A stretch of DNA of 64,000 bases, from the NCBI GenBank assembly GCA_903862715.1, contig CAIOYY010000087.1, positions 62,001-126,000 on the forward strand, read 5' to 3'. The notes under the pieces were generated by a model that was given only the letters and a program-made list of their open reading frames with translations, searched no databases and had not been told where the DNA came from. The stretch comes from an uncultured Alphaproteobacteria bacterium. GTDB lineage: Bacteria; Pseudomonadota; Alphaproteobacteria; Micropepsales; Micropepsaceae. Shown here in pieces: positions 1 through 7,424 of the stretch (within the stretch, counting starts at the first letter, position 1; every line of letters starts with the position of its first letter). The position numbers and the translations under genes were made by a program.

Positions 1-280
1 GAAACGCGCCTACCACACAGGGCGTCCCAGTATCGGCGGACCCTGCGATCATGATGCGCGAGCCGTCCTTAACGAGGCTCCCGATCAAAGGTCCCAACGC
101 CTCCTCCTCGAAACGTAGCGAACCCGTGACATTGGCCGCGCGAAGAATGCCCCAGATGGCGTGATAGGGATATTCGCAGCTGCATTGGTCTTTGGCGATT
201 TCGTAGCCGCGAACCGCCTGATAGCCGAGGTCCTCGGCCCACGCGGCGGATCCCGCCAAGGTCTCGGCGCTATCGATCAT
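1..280 (-). CDS. Partial protein, possibly a methyltransferase (N-terminal part only)
   Basis: The gene starts with ATG at 280 and runs off the left edge, leaving about 93 N-terminal residues. I do not recognise the family with certainty. A stretch near residues 75-87 (RIMIAGSADTG) has the hydrophobic-strand-then-glycine shape of motif I in Rossmann-type SAM-dependent methyltransferases, which is the only functional hint. The segment before it contains a Cys-x-Cys (CSCEYPYH). The start lies 45 bases from the tRNA-Glu gene on the same strand. The function is inference and needs the rest of the protein. Confidence 0.5.
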   Translation of the reverse strand, partial: MIDSAETLAGSAAWAEDLGYQAVRGYEIAKDQCSCEYPYHAIWGILRAANVTGSLRFEEEALGPLIGSLVKDGSRIMIAGSADTGTPCVVGAF

Positions 281-324
281 GACTGTCTCCGATAACGCCG
301 TAACGCGTCTGTTGGGATATGGCT

Positions 325-400
325 TGGTGCCCCCAAGGGGACTCGAACCCCTGTTTTCGCCGTGAGAGGGCGACGTCCTGGACCGCTAGACGATGGGGGC
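325..400 (-). tRNA. tRNA-Glu (anticodon CTC)
   Basis: On the minus strand the 76-base RNA has a 7-bp acceptor stem (GCCCCCA with TGGGGGC), an anticodon stem CGCC/GGCG with loop CTCTCAC giving anticodon CTC, and a T arm with GGTTCGAGTCC. The CCA end is encoded (complement of 325-327). The body closely matches bacterial tRNA-Glu, including the GTCTAG D-arm sequence. It reads GAG codons. No second tRNA is seen nearby. Confidence 0.95.
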
Positions 401-453
401 CATTGAGGCATGCCTTATAGCCTTGCCCGAACACGGGGATCAAGGCGCGTTCC

Positions 454-921
454 CTAAGGTTTAATGCGCAAGGGGAAGAACGAACGCGCCGCCGCCTCAT
501 AAACAAAGGCGTTCAAGTGAAACGCTTCCGCGTCCGCCGCGCCGCTCGATGCGATGAGCCAGATAAAGCCATCCTCGAGCGCCCGTTCCAGATCCGTCGG
601 CGAAGGTTCGGCACGGCCATTCGGGTGCGAATGAAAACATCCGATAATCTGCCGCCCGGTACCGCGAAGCGCGCGCAGCAATTCGAAATGTTGCTGCGGA
701 TCGACTAGAAAATTCCGGGCGGGGTCGGGTGCGAGGTTTGGCGTCTCATGCACCGTTAAGGCCTGCCCCCCCTCCCCTCCTGCGACACCGGCGATGAGGC
801 CGCAGCATTCCTGCGGAAAGGCACGCGCCGCGGCGGCGAGGATCTGATCGCGGAGTATTTGCGGAACATACAGGCTCTGTATGTGCGCCACGGCCCTATT
901 GGTCGGCTTCAAGTTCGACAT
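454..921 (-). CDS. JAMM/MPN-domain zinc metallopeptidase (M67 family)
   Basis: This 155-residue protein has a complete JAMM motif: Glu38 in QECCG, His97 and His99 in HSHP, Ser107 and Asp110 in the HxHx7SxxD pattern. Such domains are zinc isopeptidases; bacterial relatives cut ubiquitin-like or sulfur-carrier proteins, or act in cysteine biosynthesis. The substrate cannot be told from sequence. The ATG at 921 lies 26 bases inside the upstream gene. An in-frame GTG at 891, just after that gene's stop, is an equally good start. It is co-directional with the membrane protein gene upstream, so the two may be co-transcribed. Confidence 0.85.
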   Translation of the reverse strand: MSNLKPTNRAVAHIQSLYVPQILRDQILAAAARAFPQECCGLIAGVAGGEGGQALTVHETPNLAPDPARNFLVDPQQHFELLRALRGTGRQIIGCFHSHPNGRAEPSPTDLERALEDGFIWLIASSGAADAEAFHLNAFVYEAAARSFFPLRIKP

Positions 922-1234
922 GTCCGATCACCCGGCCCGTATCGGCATCAATGACCACAACGGAGCCACCGGTCTCACCGGCGCCATCGATACGGACGAC
1001 CAACTGTCCCTGATCGACATGGGCTTCCGATAACCATCCGGCGGCCGGCGCGGGCAGCACCGTGAGATAAGGTTGGTCGGTTACGATGCCGGCCTCGCGC
1101 CCGGCACCGAGCAGCATGCCGCCGGCGAGAACGCCGAACGCGATCAGTATCAGCGCCCCCAGAATGATGACCACCGCCAGCATAAAGCGGTAATTTGCCG
1201 GTGGGGTCCCATTCGCGCTATCAGCTTCACTCAT
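896..1234 (-). CDS. Small single-helix membrane protein (DUF6476-like)
   Basis: A 112-residue protein with a short hydrophilic N-terminus, one strong membrane helix at about residues 17-45 (FMLAVVIILGALILIAFGVL) and a C-terminal domain rich in beta strands, ending in acidic residues. It resembles the alphaproteobacterial DUF6476 family that often sits beside an RluD-type gene; the family name is from memory. Its ATG overlaps head to head with the ATG of the plus-strand pseudouridine synthase (both within CATG at 1232-1235). Function unknown. Confidence 0.7.
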   Translation of the reverse strand: MSEADSANGTPPANYRFMLAVVIILGALILIAFGVLAGGMLLGAGREAGIVTDQPYLTVLPAPAAGWLSEAHVDQGQLVVRIDGAGETGGSVVVIDADTGRVIGHVELEADQ

Positions 1235-2264
1235 GACATCTCATCCATCCGTAGACGGAGAAAACCGCGAAGTGCGCGCAGGTGCGGACAATGCCGGTTC
1301 GCGGCTGGACCGTTTCCTTGCGCAAAGCTTTCCCGATATTTCCCGTTCGCGCCTGCAAGCGCTGATTGCCGAAGGCGCGGTTCGTCTCGACGGCGCGACG
1401 ATAAAAGACGGCAACAGGCGGGTCAAACCGGACGAACTCTTCCACATCGTGATTCCGCCGCCCGTGGCCGCGATCCCCGAAGCGCAGGATATTCCACTCA
1501 CCGTTCTCTACGAGGATTCCGACGTTATCGTCATCGACAAGCCGGTGGGGCTCGTCGTGCATCCGGCGGCAGGCAATCCCGACGGAACACTGGTCAACGC
1601 ACTTCTTGCCCATTGCAAGGATTTGCAGGGTGTCGGCGGCGTTGAGCGTCCCGGCATTGTGCATCGCCTCGACAAGGATACGAGTGGCGCGCTGGTCGCG
1701 GCCAAAAACGAGCGGGCTATGCGCAGCCTTGGAAAGCAATTCGCCGCCCATGCCGTCGAACGCGCCTACAACGCGGTGGTATGGGGCGTGCCGCGCATGC
1801 GCGAAGGCCTTGTGGAAGGAAATCTCGGTCGCAGTCCCTTCGACCGCAAACGCATTGCCGTGTTGCGCGACGCCGGCAAGGCCGCGCGCACACGCTATCG
1901 CGTACTGGAACGCTATGGCGCGCCGGACCGTCCTTTCGCATCACTGATCGAATGCCGGCTGGAAACAGGCCGTACGCATCAGATCCGCGTTCATCTTGCC
2001 CATATCGGTCATCCGCTTATCGGCGATGCAACTTACGGACGCGCCCGCTCGGCACCACGCGCTCGCTCACCCGAGGAAGCCGCCGCCTATGAAGCGGCGG
2101 GAAATTTCCCGCGGCAGGCGCTGCATGCAGGATTACTGGGATTTCATCATCCGACCTTGAACAAAACACTGCGTTTCGAGAGCCCCTGGCCGGACGATTT
2201 TGCAAATCTTGTCAGCAGCTTGCGGCTGCTGGGGACATCCGACCAAGTGCAGGCTCCGGTCTAG
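1233..2264 (+). CDS. rluD: RluA/RluD-family 23S rRNA pseudouridine synthase
   Basis: The 343-residue protein isomerises specific uridines to pseudouridine in large-subunit rRNA. An N-terminal S4-like RNA-binding domain spans about residues 20-75. The catalytic domain follows with the family signature GIVHRLDKDTSG at 141-152, in which Asp147 is the catalytic aspartate. RluD targets helix 69; the assignment to RluD rather than RluC/RluA rests on length and the S4 domain. The start codon shares bases with the divergent gene's start and has no usual upstream ribosome-binding site outside that gene. Confidence 0.87.
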   Translation: MTSHPSVDGENREVRAGADNAGSRLDRFLAQSFPDISRSRLQALIAEGAVRLDGATIKDGNRRVKPDELFHIVIPPPVAAIPEAQDIPLTVLYEDSDVIVIDKPVGLVVHPAAGNPDGTLVNALLAHCKDLQGVGGVERPGIVHRLDKDTSGALVAAKNERAMRSLGKQFAAHAVERAYNAVVWGVPRMREGLVEGNLGRSPFDRKRIAVLRDAGKAARTRYRVLERYGAPDRPFASLIECRLETGRTHQIRVHLAHIGHPLIGDATYGRARSAPRARSPEEAAAYEAAGNFPRQALHAGLLGFHHPTLNKTLRFESPWPDDFANLVSSLRLLGTSDQVQAPV

Positions 2265-2277
2265 CCAAAGCGGCACC

Positions 2278-2306
2278 GTTGAAATTCATCAAACCTACCC
2301 CACATT
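2278..2306 (+). promoter_or_regulatory. Candidate heat-shock (sigma-32) promoter of rpoH
   Basis: GTTGAAA ends at 2284 and CCCCACATTT begins at 2298, 13 bases later. Sigma-32 promoters have CTTGAAA and CCCCATnT at 13-17 base spacing, so this is a near match lying about 100 bases before rpoH. Autoregulation of rpoH by its own product is known in Caulobacter. This is pattern matching only, and the -10 carries an extra AC. Confidence 0.35.
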
Positions 2307-2403
2307 TTGCCTCAATTGGGGATACGCTGCTCTCGCCAGACGTTGGCATTCAGGAGGCGCATGAAGCGCGCCGCCGGACAGCACCAAAAAGGGGTGTCAT
2401 ATC

Positions 2404-3291
2404 ATGGCGTCACGGACGCTTCCTGCATTAGGTGAGGGTGGACTTTCGCGCTATCTCGCGGAAATCCGGAAATTTCCCATGCTCGAGCCGCAGGAAGAAT
2501 ACATGCTGGCCAAAAGCTGGCGTGAGCATGAAGACACCGAAGCCGCGCATAAGCTCGTCACCAGCCACTTACGCCTCGTGGCCAAGATTGCCATGGGCTA
2601 TCGCGGTTATGGATTGCCGATCAATGAAGTGATCGCCGAGGGCAATATCGGCCTGATGCAGGCGGTCAAACGCTTTGAACCGGATCGCGGCTTTCGCCTC
2701 GCCACGTATGCGATGTGGTGGATCCGCGCGTCGATCCAGGAATATATCCTGCGCTCGTGGAGCCTCGTAAAAATCGGCACCACCGCCGCGCAGAAGAAAC
2801 TGTTCTTCAATCTGCGCCGCACCAAGGGGCAGATTTCCGCACTGGAAGAAGGCGATCTGCACCCCGAACATGTGCAGGAAATCGCCAAGCGCCTCGGCGT
2901 CTCGGAAGAGGAAGTGGTTTCGATGAACCGCCGTCTTGCGGGGGGCGATGCGTCGCTCAACGCACCAGTGGCGGGTGAAGCCGAATCCGAATGGCAGGAC
3001 TGGCTGGCCGACGACACGCTCGATCAGGAAACCCAGATGGGCGAAGCGGAAGAACTTGAGGAGCGCCGTGCGCTGCTTTCGACGGCCATGGAAGAACTGA
3101 CCGAACGCGAACGCGACATTCTTGAATCGCGCCGCTTGCGCGACGAACCGATGACGCTTGAGGAATTGTCGGCGAAATATGACATCAGCCGCGAGCGCGT
3201 GCGCCAGATCGAGGTGCGCGCCTTCGAAAAACTGCAGCAGGCCATGAAGGCGGCCTTGACAGAAAAGCACGCGGCCACACTGCACGCTTGA
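2404..3291 (+). CDS. rpoH: RNA polymerase sigma-32 factor RpoH
   Basis: A 295-residue group-3 sigma-70-type factor that directs RNA polymerase to heat-shock genes. It has region 1.2 (GGLSRYLAEIRKFPML), region 2 with the core-binding and -10 segment (GNIGLMQAVKRFEP, then YAMWWIRASIQEYILRSW), a short region 3, and region 4.2 with a helix-turn-helix near the C-terminus (SAKYDISRERVRQIEVRA). The RpoH box between regions 2 and 3 (AAQKKLFFNLRR) identifies it against the housekeeping sigma. Length is typical. It stands alone, with about 140 bases upstream holding a possible self-regulated promoter. Confidence 0.96.
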   Translation: MASRTLPALGEGGLSRYLAEIRKFPMLEPQEEYMLAKSWREHEDTEAAHKLVTSHLRLVAKIAMGYRGYGLPINEVIAEGNIGLMQAVKRFEPDRGFRLATYAMWWIRASIQEYILRSWSLVKIGTTAAQKKLFFNLRRTKGQISALEEGDLHPEHVQEIAKRLGVSEEEVVSMNRRLAGGDASLNAPVAGEAESEWQDWLADDTLDQETQMGEAEELEERRALLSTAMEELTERERDILESRRLRDEPMTLEELSAKYDISRERVRQIEVRAFEKLQQAMKAALTEKHAATLHA

Positions 3292-3365
3292 TAGGGATTT
3301 CTTCCCCCGGCTAGCGGAGAGGAAAATTTCCACTAAGCTCGTGATGTGCACTCGTGGGTCATTTC

Positions 3366-4175
3366 ATGAAACTCTCTCTCTGGCAGGTTGACGCCTTTGC
3401 GTCCCGTCCGTTCGAAGGCAATCCTGCGGCCATCGTGCCGCTGGAGGCGTGGATACCCGACGCCACGATGCAGGCCATTGCGGGCGAGAACAATCTTTCC
3501 GAGACCGCGTTCTTCGTGAAGGAGCGCGAGGGCCATTATGCTTTGCGCTGGTTCACGCCCGCCGTCGAAGTCGAATTGTGCGGGCATGCGACATTGGCGT
3601 CCGCCTATGTCGTATTCACCACGCTGGCGCCGCATTTGAATGAGGTCAGCTTTTCGACACGGAGCGGCATTCTTACCGTGTCGCGGCGGCAGGATGGTCT
3701 ATCTATGTCGCTGCCCGCCGACACGCCAAGGGTTTTCACAGGTTCACCAGACACAGCAGAAAGGCTTGGCCAAGCGCTGGGCGTCGCTGCCCCCGCAGAG
3801 CTTGTCGTCAGCCGTAATCTGATGGCGGTATGGAATGATGCCGCTTTTGTCCGCGCGATCCGGCCCAGTGAAAGCCTAGCGCCGCTTCTTGCCGAACTTG
3901 GGATATGGGGATTGATCGCCACCGCACCCGGCGATGCCCCGCACGACTTCATCTCGCGATTTTTTGCGCCCGCCAAGGGCGTGCCGGAAGATCCTGTCAC
4001 CGGTTCGGCGCATTGTTTGCTGACGCCGTTCTGGGCGGCGCGTCTGGGGAAGCAGAACCTTCGCGCCTTTCAGGCTTCGAAACGCGGCGGCGATCTTCTG
4101 TGCACGGATGATAACGACCGCATCGTCCTCGCCGGGACCTGCGCCTTATACTTAAAAGGCGAAATAGAGATTTGA
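3366..4175 (+). CDS. PhzF-family isomerase/epimerase-like protein
   Basis: The 269-residue protein opens with MKLSLWQVDAFASRPFEGNP and has ENNLSETAFF, with the glutamate that aligns with the catalytic Glu45 of PhzF. The C-terminal half carries a second copy of the fold (DPVTGSAHC). PhzF enzymes have a diaminopimelate-epimerase fold; most homologues outside phenazine clusters have unknown substrates, and no phenazine gene lies here. A GTG at 3354 would extend it by four residues, but the ATG at 3366 matches family N-termini better. The gene ends about 165 bases before serC. Confidence 0.88.
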   Translation: MKLSLWQVDAFASRPFEGNPAAIVPLEAWIPDATMQAIAGENNLSETAFFVKEREGHYALRWFTPAVEVELCGHATLASAYVVFTTLAPHLNEVSFSTRSGILTVSRRQDGLSMSLPADTPRVFTGSPDTAERLGQALGVAAPAELVVSRNLMAVWNDAAFVRAIRPSESLAPLLAELGIWGLIATAPGDAPHDFISRFFAPAKGVPEDPVTGSAHCLLTPFWAARLGKQNLRAFQASKRGGDLLCTDDNDRIVLAGTCALYLKGEIEI

Positions 4176-4200
4176 CGCGTGATGAATTAATTAAGGGGTT

Positions 4201-4212
4201 GGAAGCGCTTCC
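4201..4212. promoter_or_regulatory. Perfect 12-base palindrome upstream of serC
   Basis: GGAAGCGCTTCC is a perfect dyad with a central CG. LacI/GalR-family repressors often bind such symmetric sequences with a central CG pair. It lies between phzF and the serC leader, about 140 bases before the serC ATG, where an operator could act. No LacI-family gene is in the window, so this is only a candidate site. Confidence 0.3.
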
Positions 4213-4298
4213 GAATTGAGCGGTGAAACTATCCACGTCTTGCGTCACAAAACCCATTTGACGCCAAACCGGAGAATCTCTATATCGGCGGCGGGCCA

Positions 4299-4337
4299 CA
4301 CTCCCCCAACGGAGTGCTACTATTCTGAAAGGAATAG
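4299..4337 (+). promoter_or_regulatory. serC leader: two hairpins, the second burying the ribosome-binding site
   Basis: Stem 1 pairs CACTCC (4299-4304) with GGAGTG (4311-4316). Stem 2 pairs CTATTC (4320-4325) with GAATAG (4332-4337) and can close on a GAAA tetraloop. The Shine-Dalgarno-like AAAGGAA (4328-4334) lies within stem 2, four to ten bases before the serC ATG at 4341. This matches the published description of the alphaproteobacterial serC leader, whose last stem overlaps the serC ribosome-binding site. The ligand or protein that switches it is unknown to me. Confidence 0.7.
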
Positions 4338-4340
4338 ACC

Positions 4341-5495
4341 ATGACCGGAAATATGCCGGCCGTGCGACCCGCACGGCCTTTTTTTTCGTCCGGACCCTGC
4401 GCTAAGCGCCCGGGTTGGACACCTGAAGCCCTGAAATCCGCCGTTCTTGGGCGGTCGCACCGCTCGAAACCGGGCAAGGGCAAACTCAAAGAAGCCATTG
4501 ATCGCACACGCGCCGTTCTGGACGTGCCCGCAGATTACCGTATCGGTATCGTTGCCGGTTCCGATACAGGCGCCGTCGAAATGGCGCTGTGGTCGCTCCT
4601 CGGCCCCAAGCCCGTGGACGTGCTGGCATGGGAAAGCTTTGGCGAAGACTGGGTGACGGATGTCGTCAAACAGCTGAAGCTGAAGGACACCCGCACGATC
4701 AAGGCGCCTTACGGTTCTCTGCCAGATTTGAAGTCGACCAATCCCGCGCATGACATCGTGTTCCTGTGGAACGGGACGACGTCGGGGGTGAAAGTACCGA
4801 ATGGCGACTGGATTTCCGATGACCGCGAAGGCCTGACCATTTGCGACGCGACTTCGGCCGCATTTGCGATGGATCTGCCCTGGAAGAAGCTCGATGTCGT
4901 GACCTTCTCCTGGCAGAAGGTGCTGGGTGGCGAAGCCGCCCATGGCGTCATTATTTTGTCGCCGCGCGCCGTTGCCCGTCTCGAAAGCTACGAGCCGAAT
5001 TGGCCGATGCCGAAGACCTTCCGCATGACAAAAAGTGGAAAACTGGTCGAAGGCATTTTCGAAGGCGAAACCATCAATACGCCGTCCATGCTCTGCGTCG
5101 AAGATTACCTCGATGCGCTGAAATGGGCTGAAGGCGTCGGCGGACTTAAAGGTCTGATCGCGCGTTCCAACGCCAATCTCGGCGTCCTGGAAGCATGGGC
5201 CGCGAAAACGCCATGGGTGGATTTCCTCGCAGGCGATCCGGCCTCGCGTTCCAATACCAGCGTCTGCATCAAGATTGTCGATCCCTGGTTCGAAGCCTTG
5301 TCGGAAGATGGCAAAGCGGACGCCGCGAAAAAACTCGCCGCTGTTCTTGAGAAGGAAGGCGTTGCCCTGGATGCCGCAGGTTATCGTGCGGCCCCTCCGG
5401 GACTTCGCATCTGGTGCGGCGCAACGGTCGAAAAAGCCGATCTCGAAGCGCTGACGCCCTGGCTCGACTGGGCCTTCGCGCAAGTAAAGGCTTAG
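4341..5495 (+). CDS. serC: Phosphoserine aminotransferase SerC
   Basis: The 384-residue PLP enzyme transfers an amino group from glutamate to 3-phosphohydroxypyruvate, the second step of serine synthesis, and usually also serves vitamin B6 synthesis. [11 protein letters not shown] near the N-terminus is typical of the alphaproteobacterial SerC type, and the PLP-binding lysine is Lys193 in [28 protein letters not shown] forms the substrate-site segment. It precedes serA, the first enzyme of the same pathway, by 156 bases. The start fits the leader structure. Codons 6-16 encode a terminator-like hairpin (separate entry). Confidence 0.96.
   Translation: MTGNMPAVRPARPFFSSGPCAKRPGWTPEALKSAVLGRSHRSKPGKGKLKEAIDRTRAVLDVPADYRIGIVAGSDTGAVEMALWSLLGPKPVDVLAWESFGEDWVTDVVKQLKLKDTRTIKAPYGSLPDLKSTNPAHDIVFLWNGTTSGVKVPNGDWISDDREGLTICDATSAAFAMDLPWKKLDVVTFSWQKVLGGEAAHGVIILSPRAVARLESYEPNWPMPKTFRMTKSGKLVEGIFEGETINTPSMLCVEDYLDALKWAEGVGGLKGLIARSNANLGVLEAWAAKTPWVDFLAGDPASRSNTSVCIKIVDPWFEALSEDGKADAAKKLAAVLEKEGVALDAAGYRAAPPGLRIWCGATVEKADLEALTPWLDWAFAQVKA
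4358..4386 (+). terminator. Terminator-like hairpin inside the serC start region
   Basis: A perfect 9-bp stem (GGCCGTGCG at 4358-4366, CGCACGGCC at 4370-4378, loop ACC) is followed at once by eight T residues (4379-4386). This has the form of a strong intrinsic terminator, yet it lies within codons 6-16 of serC, just past the leader. If the ribosome-binding site is shut and the mRNA is unoccupied, it could stop transcription. This is inference; the structure itself is directly visible. Confidence 0.5.
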
Positions 5496-5500
5496 CGAAT

Positions 5501-5610
5501 ACCCCTCTCCTGGCCCGACGGGCCATCTTCCCCCTCAAGGGGGGAGCACACCCGGATACCCTTCCCCCTCTGAGGGGAAAGGTGTCCTCCGAAGGAGGAC
5601 GGAAGGGGGG
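5501..5610. repeat. Palindromic intergenic repeat cluster between serC and serA
   Basis: Several inverted repeats are stacked in this gap. CCCCC(TCAA)GGGGG spans 5530-5543. TTCCCC and GGGGAA pair around CTCTGA at 5562-5579. GTCCTCC/GGAGGAC has a GAA loop at 5584-5600. An outer arm CCCTTCC (5559-5565) pairs with GGAAGGG (5601-5607). The purine/pyrimidine-rich style is typical of short interspersed palindromes in alphaproteobacterial genomes. It could also act as an mRNA-processing or attenuation element inside the serC-serA transcript. Confidence 0.55.
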
Positions 5611-5651
5611 ATTGGTCACGCAACACGAAATTCCAAACACGGAGCATTCCC

Positions 5652-7229
5652 ATGCCCAAAGTCCTGATTTCCGATTCTCTTTCCCCCGCCGCCATTGCGA
5701 TCTTCAAGGAACGCGGCGTCGAAGCCGACGTCAAAACCGATCTCACCAAGGATCAGCTTCTTGCCATTATCGGCGAATATGATGGCCTCGCTATTCGCTC
5801 CGCGACGAAGGTCACCGCCGAAGTTCTAAAGGCCGCGAAGAAACTGAAAGTCATCGGCCGCGCCGGTATCGGCGTCGATAATGTCGATATTCCGGCAGCG
5901 ACCGCTGCGGGAATGATCGTCATGAACACGCCCTTCGGCAATTCGATCACGACCGCCGAACACGCCATCGCGCTGATGATGGCGCTGGCGCGCGACATTC
6001 CCGCGGCAAACGCCTCGACCCATGCCGGCAAGTGGGAAAAGAACCGCTTCATGGGCGTTGAATTGTACGGCAAAACGCTCGGTCTTATCGGCTGCGGCAA
6101 TATCGGCTCCATCGTCGCCGACCGCGCCAAGGGCCTTAAGATGCGCGTCATCGCGTTTGACCCCTATCTGTCGGAAGAACGGGCGCAGGATCTTGGCGTC
6201 GAGAAGGTGGAGCTGGAAGAGCTTCTGCAGCGCGCCGATTTCATCACGCTGCACACGCCGCTGACCAACGAGACCAAGAACATCATTTCCGCCGAGTCCA
6301 TCGCGAAGATGAAAAAGGGCGCACGCATCATCAATTGTGCACGCGGCGGCCTTGTAGACGAAGCGGCGGTAAAGGCGGCGATCGATTCCGGGCAGCTCGC
6401 GGGTGCGGCCTTCGACGTGTTCGTGGAAGAACCCGCGAAGGCCAATGCGCTGTTCGGCAATGAAAAGGTCGTCGCAACGCCGCATCTCGGCGCATCAACC
6501 GCGGAAGCGCAGGAGAATGTCGCGCTTCAGGTGGCGGAACAGATTTCCGACTACCTCCTCACCGGCGCCGTAACGAATGCGCTCAACATGCCATCGCTCT
6601 CGGCGTCGGAAGCGCAGAAGGTGCGCCCCTGGATTGCGCTAGCGGAACGGCTTGGCGCCTTTGCGGGCCAGCTCACCGAGACGGCGATCGAAAAGGTCGA
6701 AATCCTTTTCGAGGGCACTGCCTCGGGCCTCAACACCCGCGCGCTGACACAGGCGGCGCTGATGGGCTTACTCAAGCCGACGCTGTCGGAAGTGAACATG
6801 GTCAATGCGCCCATCGTCGCCAAGGAACGCGGCATCAAGGTTTCGGAAGTACGCCGCGACCAGCAGGGCATCTATGACGGCTACATCATGCTGACGGTGA
6901 CGACGGAACGTCAGACCCGTTCGGTCGCCGGTACCGTGTTCTCGGATGGCCGTCCGCGCCTTATCCAGGTGAAGGGCATCAATATGGACACCGAATTCGC
7001 GCCGCACATGCTCTACGTCTCGAATGAGGACAAGCCGGGCTTCATCGGACGGCTGGGAACAGCTTTGGGCGAGGCGGGCGTGAACATCGCCTCCTTCTCG
7101 CTCGGCCGCAGTGCGCCGGGAGCGGATGCCATTGCCCTCATTCAGGTCGATGGCCCGGTAGGCGACAGCGTGATCGACAAGATCCGCACGCTGCCCCTCG
7201 TGAAGCAGGCAAAATCGCTATCGTTTTAA
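5652..7229 (+). CDS. serA: D-3-phosphoglycerate dehydrogenase SerA
   Basis: The 525-residue NAD-dependent enzyme oxidises 3-phosphoglycerate to 3-phosphohydroxypyruvate, committing carbon to serine. The substrate-binding N-terminal part is followed by the Rossmann motif GLIGCGNIGSIVADRA around residues 144-159 and the catalytic-site segments INCARGGLVDE and TPHLGASTAEAQ. The long form has an intervening ASB-type domain and a C-terminal ACT domain (from about residue 453, LYVSNEDKPGFIGRLGTALG), the usual site of serine feedback. It lies downstream of serC and ends at an intrinsic terminator. Confidence 0.97.
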   Translation: MPKVLISDSLSPAAIAIFKERGVEADVKTDLTKDQLLAIIGEYDGLAIRSATKVTAEVLKAAKKLKVIGRAGIGVDNVDIPAATAAGMIVMNTPFGNSITTAEHAIALMMALARDIPAANASTHAGKWEKNRFMGVELYGKTLGLIGCGNIGSIVADRAKGLKMRVIAFDPYLSEERAQDLGVEKVELEELLQRADFITLHTPLTNETKNIISAESIAKMKKGARIINCARGGLVDEAAVKAAIDSGQLAGAAFDVFVEEPAKANALFGNEKVVATPHLGASTAEAQENVALQVAEQISDYLLTGAVTNALNMPSLSASEAQKVRPWIALAERLGAFAGQLTETAIEKVEILFEGTASGLNTRALTQAALMGLLKPTLSEVNMVNAPIVAKERGIKVSEVRRDQQGIYDGYIMLTVTTERQTRSVAGTVFSDGRPRLIQVKGINMDTEFAPHMLYVSNEDKPGFIGRLGTALGEAGVNIASFSLGRSAPGADAIALIQVDGPVGDSVIDKIRTLPLVKQAKSLSF

Positions 7230-7277
7230 TCGGATTCCAGCCATGCGGGCCCGTTAAAGCACCGCCCAAGCATTTGA

Positions 7278-7304
7278 GGGGAGCCGCACAGGCTCCCCTT
7301 TTTT
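7278..7304 (+). terminator. Intrinsic terminator after serA
   Basis: GGGGAGCC (7278-7285) and GGCTCCCC (7291-7298) form an 8-bp stem with loop GCACA, followed by six T residues. It lies about 50 bases after the serA stop and separates the serine operon from purA. Confidence 0.88.
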
Positions 7305-7424
7305 GCGCCGGCGTGGCTCCCTGCCCCCTTCGGCTTTCGCCAAGATTTTCGTCCCCATAGAAAAAGTAGCGCCAGGGACCGAAAGAAGTATAAGTTCCGG
7401 CGCACTCACGGAAACTCACAAAAA

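Noticed and set aside
4320..5483. Minus-strand frame of 387 codons opposite serC
   Set aside because: serC is intact and recognisable on the plus strand; the antisense product has no domain.
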